Shown piece after piece: positions 57,480-64,000 of a stretch of DNA of 64,000 nucleotides. Source of the stretch: Patagioenas fasciata (lineage: Eukaryota; Chordata; Aves; Columbiformes; Columbidae); the NCBI RefSeq assembly GCF_037038585.1, contig NC_092520.1, positions 121,428,001 through 121,492,000 on the forward strand, in the 5' to 3' direction. Position 1 is the first letter of the stretch, and every line of letters starts with the position of its first letter. The position numbers were made by a program, and so were the translations under genes. The notes beneath the pieces are model-generated. The model saw only the letters and a program-made list of their open reading frames with translations, was not told where the DNA came from and searched no databases.

Positions 57480-58066
57480 ATCATAGAATCATAGAATCAT
57501 TTGGTTTGGAAAATACCTCTAAGATCATTGAGTCCAACCACTAACGTAACACTGTCAAATCCATCACTAACCTGTGTCCCTGAGCACCACATATACACAT
57601 CTTTTAAACGCCTCCAGGGATGGTGACTCAGCCACTTCCCTGGGCAGCCTGTTCCAAGGCCTGACAACACTTTCCAGAAAGAAATTTTTCCTAACATCCA
57701 ATCTGAACCTCTCCTGGTGCAACTTGAGGCCATTTCCTCTTGTCCTGTCACTTGTTACTTGGGAGAAGAGACCAACACCCTCCACGCTACAACTTCCTTT
57801 CAGGTAGTTGTAGAAGAGTGATAAGGTCTCCCCTCAGCCTCCTTTTCTCCAGGCTGAACAGCCCCAGTTCCCTCAGCCTCTCGTCATCAGACTTGTGTTC
57901 CAGACCCCTCACCAGCTTTACTGCCCTTCTCTGAACTCTCTCCAGTACCTCAATGTCTTCTTGTAGTGAGGGGCCCAAAACTGAACAGAGGAATTTGAGG
58001 TGCAGTCTCACCAGCACTGAGCACAGGAGGACAATCACTGCCCTAGTCCTGCTGGCCACACACCAG
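57480..58066 (-). mobile_element. CR1 3' fragment, about 590 bp
   Basis: A reverse-oriented CR1: octamer tail AATCATAGAATCATAGAATC, 3' UTR, then decayed ORF2 C-terminal coding (on the minus strand recognisable as [20 protein letters not shown] and [14 protein letters not shown]-like segments). Frame breaks mark it as inactive. It is the longest of the reverse-oriented copies here. Confidence 0.92.
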
Positions 58067-61000
58067 TGGCCACACTGGTTTCTTCGCTTGTGGCTGACAT
58101 TTTCTCCAGCTGCTGCTACCCTTGTAGCATGCTCTCATGTTATTAGAAAATCTGTATACCGTACAACCACCATGGTCTGGTGACAGCCTGTGTGCCAGTC
58201 CACATGCTCAGAGCAAGGCTGGCCATGGGTGGCTTTGCTACCAACATCCTCTCCCTGGCTGTGCAGGTCCTAGGCTGGCATCCACATGAGAGCACCCAGC
58301 CTGGACACAAAGTCAGTGCCCTCCTCTTTAAACTGTACCTTTTAGGGATCCTTACATCCTCTCCTCAGTCACTGTCAAAATGAATAGAGCTAGCTGTGAG
58401 AGATTTGCCCTTTCTCTCAGAAATGACTAACAAAAGTTAGTTGCATCAATATATAATCTCTTCCAATTCTGCTCCTTGTGACAGAGTTTGTTATTCCTCC
58501 ACCTCCAGCATCAGTGGAGATATAGCAAGCTGTGGCACAGGGACTGGCTATGTATAACCACTGATACACTACCATCTCTCTGCACCAGCCCTCTCCTTTG
58601 CAATACTCACATTTCTCACTCAAATCCCCTGTTGCGTACTGTGTAAACATAAGGTGGTGCCCAGTGTCCCTGTGGTCGCTGACAGAAGAGACATCAAGGG
58701 ATCTCAACTAATAAAACACCTGGTAAAAGGAGGATGGGAGAGGGGAGATAGGATACAGCTCACTGCATAGGCTCCGCTTTCCAGCCTTTGTGCAAACAGG
58801 GTGATACCCACCATGACCAGCATGCCGGGCTTCATGGGCTACGACAGAAAAAAACAGAAGAGGCAGCAGGTGCATCTTCCCAAGTATGTCAGTGGGTTTT
58901 CTGGATGTTGAGTTGTTTTCATTTGCTGCTTCTGCTGCTGTTGGGCAGCGTGCATCTTCCCTCGCCTAACCAGACCAAACTCCTCCCGGGTGCACCTGTT
59001 CCTGTGATTCCAAAGGCTGCGCAGATTCTCGCGTGGGATCTTCAGCAGCCCTTCTGCCGTGTCCCTGCCAACAGCACATTCCTTTCTCTATTACAACCAC
59101 ATCATATTTCCAAGGGACAGGAGGGGAAAAAACCCTGCTCTCTCTGTTTTTCTCCAGAATTGACAGATCTTCCTTCCCCCCATTGTTTCTGAGAGGACTG
59201 AGAAACAGTCCATAAAATAAACTTTCCCTCCAAGCAGCCTTCGAAGAGTGAGCTTTTTGGTTTTTAAAAAAGTGCCTTGCAACAAAACACACAAACATGA
59301 GCGGTCAGAAGGCACCACTGTGATTGCCCAGCCTGATGTCCTAGGTGGCACAGGGAATAGGCTATGCCCCAGAAGGGTGCAGGGAACTCTTCTTCCCTGA
59401 TAGAGCTCAGTAATTCATGAGTACACACCTTGCCATATGTCATATTTTGTTCATGGGAAAAAGCCTTAGCTTGCGTGCTTTCTTTAAACAAAAAAACCCA
59501 ACAACAACGCAAACCAAATAAGCATGCAAAAGAATTAAAAGGGGGCCGGGGGGGAGGGAGTTTGCACTGACAAAAGAATAAAGCAAACTCATGTGAAATG
59601 TTTTATTTCTATGGAGTAACTCCTTCCTTCTTGCTTTCAGTTCTTGGTTTTTTTTGTGATTTAACAGAGGGGCCAGGAGATCTATTCTACCAACACAGAA
59701 AGCACGGTTATTAAAAGACCTGTTAGAGTAATAAAACCACATTGGCTCTCCTCCTTCTTTCTCAGCATACAGAAATAATAAAGACATAGCTGTTTTACAC
59801 AAAGACACAAGACCTCCCCCAGCCAGCTCCCTAATAGGGACCCTCTGCTATATTTAGGAGCACAAACAGCTCAACATACTACCAGAGTTGTATGCTTGTA
59901 TCAGCCATTTTTACTGACAGAAGTACAATCTGCATTTTTAACTTAAATAATAGAGAGTATTCACGTAGAATACTTTGGCTAATAATGTTCTGAAGTTCAT
60001 CTTTTTCGTACAACAGCAGACTAACGTCACTTGGAGCCAAGGGTCAGTAAAGTATTAAAAATTCACTGTGCCTCCCCTTGAAAAACAATAGAAAAGAAAG
60101 TAAAATGTCTTGCTTTAGTTAGAACAAAATTACATTTGATTTTACATGTCACAATTGAAATTATTCTTTAATTCTGTATTGGGAACATTCCTGAAGCTAT
60201 TTCACAAAAATCATTATACAAGGTCTTTTGGTATTCAGAATGAGTATAAAAATCAACCTTTTTATTAGGTCTCAATGCTTCTAAATTCAAGGAGAAATAA
60301 CAAGCTTTCATTGATCCTTGCTTGCTTTTTGGAACCATGGATACAATAAATTGTATATACGTACACACGCACACACAATTTTTGGCAAAGAAAGAATAAG
60401 ACTAACCTGGAATCACAGCAAGCCCTGAGGAATTGTGCACTTACACCTGCTACCCCATCAATTAGGCTAATGTAAGCTTGTTCTTGTGCAGTGCAGAGGT
60501 TAATGGGATTTTAAGATGCAGAAAGTGTTAAGCACTACCCAGAACGAGATCCTTATTCAGCTTTATCTGCTATTCTGAAGAAAACTCAGAGGACCAAGTT
60601 AACCAGACAATGAAGGCAACTCTTAACATCAGAGCTGAATGTGGCACAATTTTTGTCCTTTCTGAGCCTGTCTATACTGCATGAAGTAGTTACTCTCAGC
60701 TGCATAATGTGTGGTGTACTCAACAGTGTCATTTCAACAGTTTTATTAAGTTTCTTCAGAAGTTAATAACAAATCTTTTCAAATGTCAGGTTCATCTGAA
60801 CACAGAATATAGCTATATCTCACGCCTACTTCCAAATATTTTGCCATTCACATGATGAAAAATACAGTCTGGTTTGGCCAAACACAAGTAATGAGGAAAG
60901 TGCATGAAATAAAGAGATTAGGCTGGGATTTACTGGCTTCCTTGAGAATTCCTATGCTGGAAAGACAAAGTAATCATTATGATCATCTATGTACCATGTG

Positions 61001-61215
61001 CAGAACGGTTTTAATATTTGAATATCGAAAGAAGAGGAAAAAGGAAAGGAGGTAGGGAGTGCAAAGAGATCTAATTAAATATTCTAAGAAAAGCCTGAGC
61101 CCTTCCAAGCAGAGATACACCAGCCTACCAGCTGAGACTAGCCAGAACATAAGCGGTCGATTTCCAGAAACTGTTCATGGAAGGTGCCATCAGGGCCTCT
61201 CTGTCCTCAACACTC
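58067..61215. other. CRACDL upstream flank or 5' intron, no gene recognised
   Basis: No supported exon, RNA gene or recent mobile element. A short G-rich run lies at 59538-59560 and a mixed AC repeat at about 60360-60377. Confidence 0.5.
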
Positions 61216-61285
61216 ACAGAATCACAGAATGTTAGGGATTGGAAGGGACCTCGGAAGATCATCTAGTCCAATCCCCCTGCCCTTG
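61216..61285 (-). mobile_element. CR1 3' terminal fragment
   Basis: About 70 bp of reverse-oriented CR1 3' end: tail CACAGAATCACAGAATG and GGATTGGAAGGGACCTCGG. Its 3' UTR matches that of the 14-15.5 kb element, but the tail carries ATTCTGTG where that element has ATACTGTG. Confidence 0.88.
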
Positions 61286-64000
61286 GCTCTGCCTCTTTTC
61301 ACCCCACACCACTCCGCCACACCGACTGCAGTCATGTGCTAACCTGGAGTCACCTCGGATGCAGGGATAACAAGAAGCAGCCATGTCTCCAGCCCAAAGA
61401 CCTGTTCGCCCTCCTGGGTCATCCTAGCACGAAGGAGCGGCAAGGATGGAGCGAGATGCAGCTGCTGGAGCCGCAGGATGGCAGCGGGAGGCGGCGGTGA
61501 AAGGGAGCATCTTCCCCTTTGTTCCCTCCACAGAGCTTGCACTGCAAACTCAGGGGCCAGGTTCTCCCTCAGCATCCACACAGACCGTCCAAGAAGTACA
61601 GCCACTGTCAGTGTAACCTCAGCCCTCTGAAATTTCCCCAGGCAATGGCGCTCACATATTTCAGCAATAACTGCTATCTTGTAAACACATTCCACATTCC
61701 TCTTGCATTAAAGCCCACAGGCCAAATAAAGAGCTGAATGGCCTCTCATCTAACTGCTGTATGAGGCCCACTCTGAAGCAGGCCATGTGGCAGGCTTTTA
61801 ATTGGGAAGGACCTTATTTAGCCTCTTTTGACCTTTCCTAATTCAGTCTCTCTTGGCTTTCAATGAATAATCATTTTCTTGAGTCTAGATGGGAGAGAGA
61901 TGAGCCATGGGTTCTTTCTTCTACCTGAGTAATACTCAAATCACTTCCAGAATAAAGAGCACAAGACTTTTAATGCAAAGTCACAGCAATGCGTGACTAC
62001 CGCAGGGATTTCAGGTAGGAGTCCAATTAGGTTGGGCAGTCTTCCTAACCCAAATAGTTTCTTATGTGAACAAGCTGGAAGGGTGCTTTCTGACCATGTC
62101 ACAATAAACAACATTGCTGAGTCCTTTTATCTTTGCTCGAACCTTCCTCCACAATCTATAAGAAAAACACAATTGGATTTCGCAAATATAAGAGACTTAA
62201 TTTTTTGTCATTTACTCCCTCACAACATGTACTTGCAAACTTTTCATTCTTACTGTACATTCAGGATATATTCATTGCTCTGTGTTTGAAAGAGAGGAGA
62301 TATTTTCCTGCAGTTCTTCTTTCCCCCTGTACTTGCAGGTCTGTGCTCCAAACCACACTCTGTGCTCCAAAGCAAGGTTATGAGCAAATGGAAATAACTG
62401 CTGCTTGCTCAGATTCTCATTTTCCCCTTCACTCCTTCCCTGCAGCAATAACCTCAGTGAAAACAACCTCTGGCAAGTCACTCTGCACATTTCACCTCCA
62501 GTTGCCACTTAGACTCCCAGACTTTTGGAAGTCAATACCCTGAATGCAGTTTAATAGCTTTTACTGCTGCCTTGTCAGAAGTCGAGAGCCAAGTCTCCAG
62601 TGCTCCCTGCAGCACAAGCCCACTCATTCCCATGGACTGGGAAGCAGAAAGGACTTGCATGTGCCAATTTGTTCAGGACAAGCAACAGTGGACATATGTG
62701 CTCATGTATTCAGAAGATCATATGCAAAGGTGTTACATGCAGAACAAAACAAAGACAGGGGACTGGAGAAAATACAAGAAAGGACAGCACTGAAGAGCTC
62801 AAACCTTCCCTGACAGTATTTATAACAACAGTATGGTACATGGTCACTGGGAGGGTTCCTGCTCCTTATCTATCCAGAGCAGAAGCAGAAGACGCTGCCA
62901 GTCACAGTGTCACACTGATTGTGCATCCTCTCTCATCTGCAAAACAGATGGATCCAGCCCTGACAGCACTTCAGTCTTAAGCCGGTGCAGAAGGATGGGT
63001 GATAAACATGGCTATCCGATCCTGCAACTCCTTAGGTTTGATTTCCTAAAGAAACAACATTTTACAGGTGGGTACAAAAGTACAGAGAGATTAAATGCTT
63101 TCCTGATGTCCTTCAAGAAGTGTCTCATCTCCAGCTCAGCTCCAGGCCTGTGCCTCAGTCCAGCTTTGCTGGAGCTGACGGTGCAGACTGGCGTGCCCTC
63201 CCTGGTCCAGTGCCCAGCTCCCCATGGCACCCCACGGTGTAGTGGAAAGCAGGAGGCAAAGGGAACGGGATCCCGCACCCTGGATCTCTCTTGGAAGGGG
63301 TCCCATGGGCCACCTGTGGGGAATACACTGGGAGAAACGTCCCCCTTTTCCCACATTACCACTTGCCCTCAGTTTCTGCTCATTTTTGCCACTGGGGCAG
63401 ATGTTCTTCCTATCCTCCGCTGAGGAGCATTTCCCTTTTGAAACCCCTTGCTGTTTTATGATCTCTTTGACAGAAAACTCCCATGTGCACATTTGCCCCT
63501 CGCTGCATCACCCTTTAGGTGATGGAGGAAAGGAGACACATCAGATATTAATAGGTCTAAATCACCTTACTCCGAGGAGACGTCTCTCCGGGGAGGACAG
63601 AGGGAAGTCAGGGTTACTTAGCAGCTCATGGGTAGGTACTCTGCATTCCCAACCCCACTGTCCTACCCCCCATGCCAAGTAAGCTCCAAAGGCTAGATGG
63701 GAACCTCGAAATGATGTTTAAAAGTGGCAGAAAGGAAAAGACCCATTTGGGGACTTATCCCATTTGTCCCCAGGCTCCCTTCTTTGAATACACCATGAAT
63801 GTTTTACTTCAATACTCAAAGCCCGATGAGATGCATGTTATTAATTTATGACGATGACAAGATTATTATGGTTAATTTAATATGTGCAGGCACTTAACTA
63901 ACTACTGTTGGGAAATATTTGTCATTAATTCAAAAATTTCCTGCCAGCAATTAGGCAGATACAGCTCAAGTGAGCTGCAGCAATCCAGCATGACATAAAG
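61286..64000. other. Right-end flank, no gene recognised
   Basis: A small GC-richer patch with several CpGs lies at about 61430-61510. The longest frame (62833-63423) has no recognisable domain or splice context. The CRACDL promoter is probably beyond 64000. Confidence 0.5.

Noticed and set aside
62833-63423. 196-codon plus-strand frame
   Set aside because: No family resemblance, other frames overlap on both strands, and there is no splice or promoter context.
1-64000. CRISPR arrays, operons, tRNA or rRNA genes, endogenous retroviruses
   Set aside because: No regularly spaced direct repeats, no tRNA-like box pairs, no rRNA sequence and no LTR or retroviral motifs were recognised. The window is ordinary eukaryotic genic and intergenic DNA.

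Overview
The window is vertebrate nuclear DNA, almost certainly from a bird and probably from Neoaves. Long introns with GT-AG junctions separate short conserved exons. Almost every recognisable interspersed repeat is a CR1 LINE, and no Alu-, L1- or ERV-type repeat was recognised. Two neighbouring genes, MGAT4A and CRACDL (KIAA1211L), lie in the same order and orientation as on human 2q11.2. Gene names come from recognising the protein sequence and the synteny; no database search was run.

Left end (1-5.4 kb): the 5' part of MGAT4A on the minus strand. A CpG island (about 4.1-5.35 kb) holds the promoter and probably a non-coding exon 1 with a donor at 5033. A long intron follows, then the first coding exon (763-670), which encodes the cytoplasmic tail and signal-anchor of this Golgi N-acetylglucosaminyltransferase. 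The rest of the gene lies beyond base 1. The right edge of the island also looks like a plus-strand promoter, with CCAAT boxes, a TATA box and an initiator at standard spacing.

Middle (5.4-23.6 kb): intergenic DNA. Its main content is a young, 5'-truncated CR1 with an uninterrupted 469-codon reverse-transcriptase reading frame (about 14.02-15.53 kb). There is also a second CR1 3' fragment, a 140-bp GGAAG/GGCAG purine tract and a possible ancient CR1-like remnant.

Right half (23.6-57.1 kb): CRACDL on the minus strand. I assembled ten coding exons whose splice phases all agree, giving 971 codons from the ATG at 50545 to the stop at 23673. An additional 32-nt exon at 57095-57064 contains an upstream ATG that would add eight in-frame residues. 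The product belongs to the CRACD family of actin capping-protein regulators. CR1 fragments, microsatellites and one long degenerate CR1 lie in the introns and upstream region.

Far right (57.1-64 kb): the upstream flank or 5' intron of CRACDL, with CR1 copies and no convincing exon. The two genes act separately, one in Golgi N-glycan branching and one in actin regulation; their adjacency is conserved vertebrate synteny, not an operon. I found no undescribed multi-gene system. The most useful leads are the CRACDL microexon, the divergent promoter and the intact CR1 reading frame.
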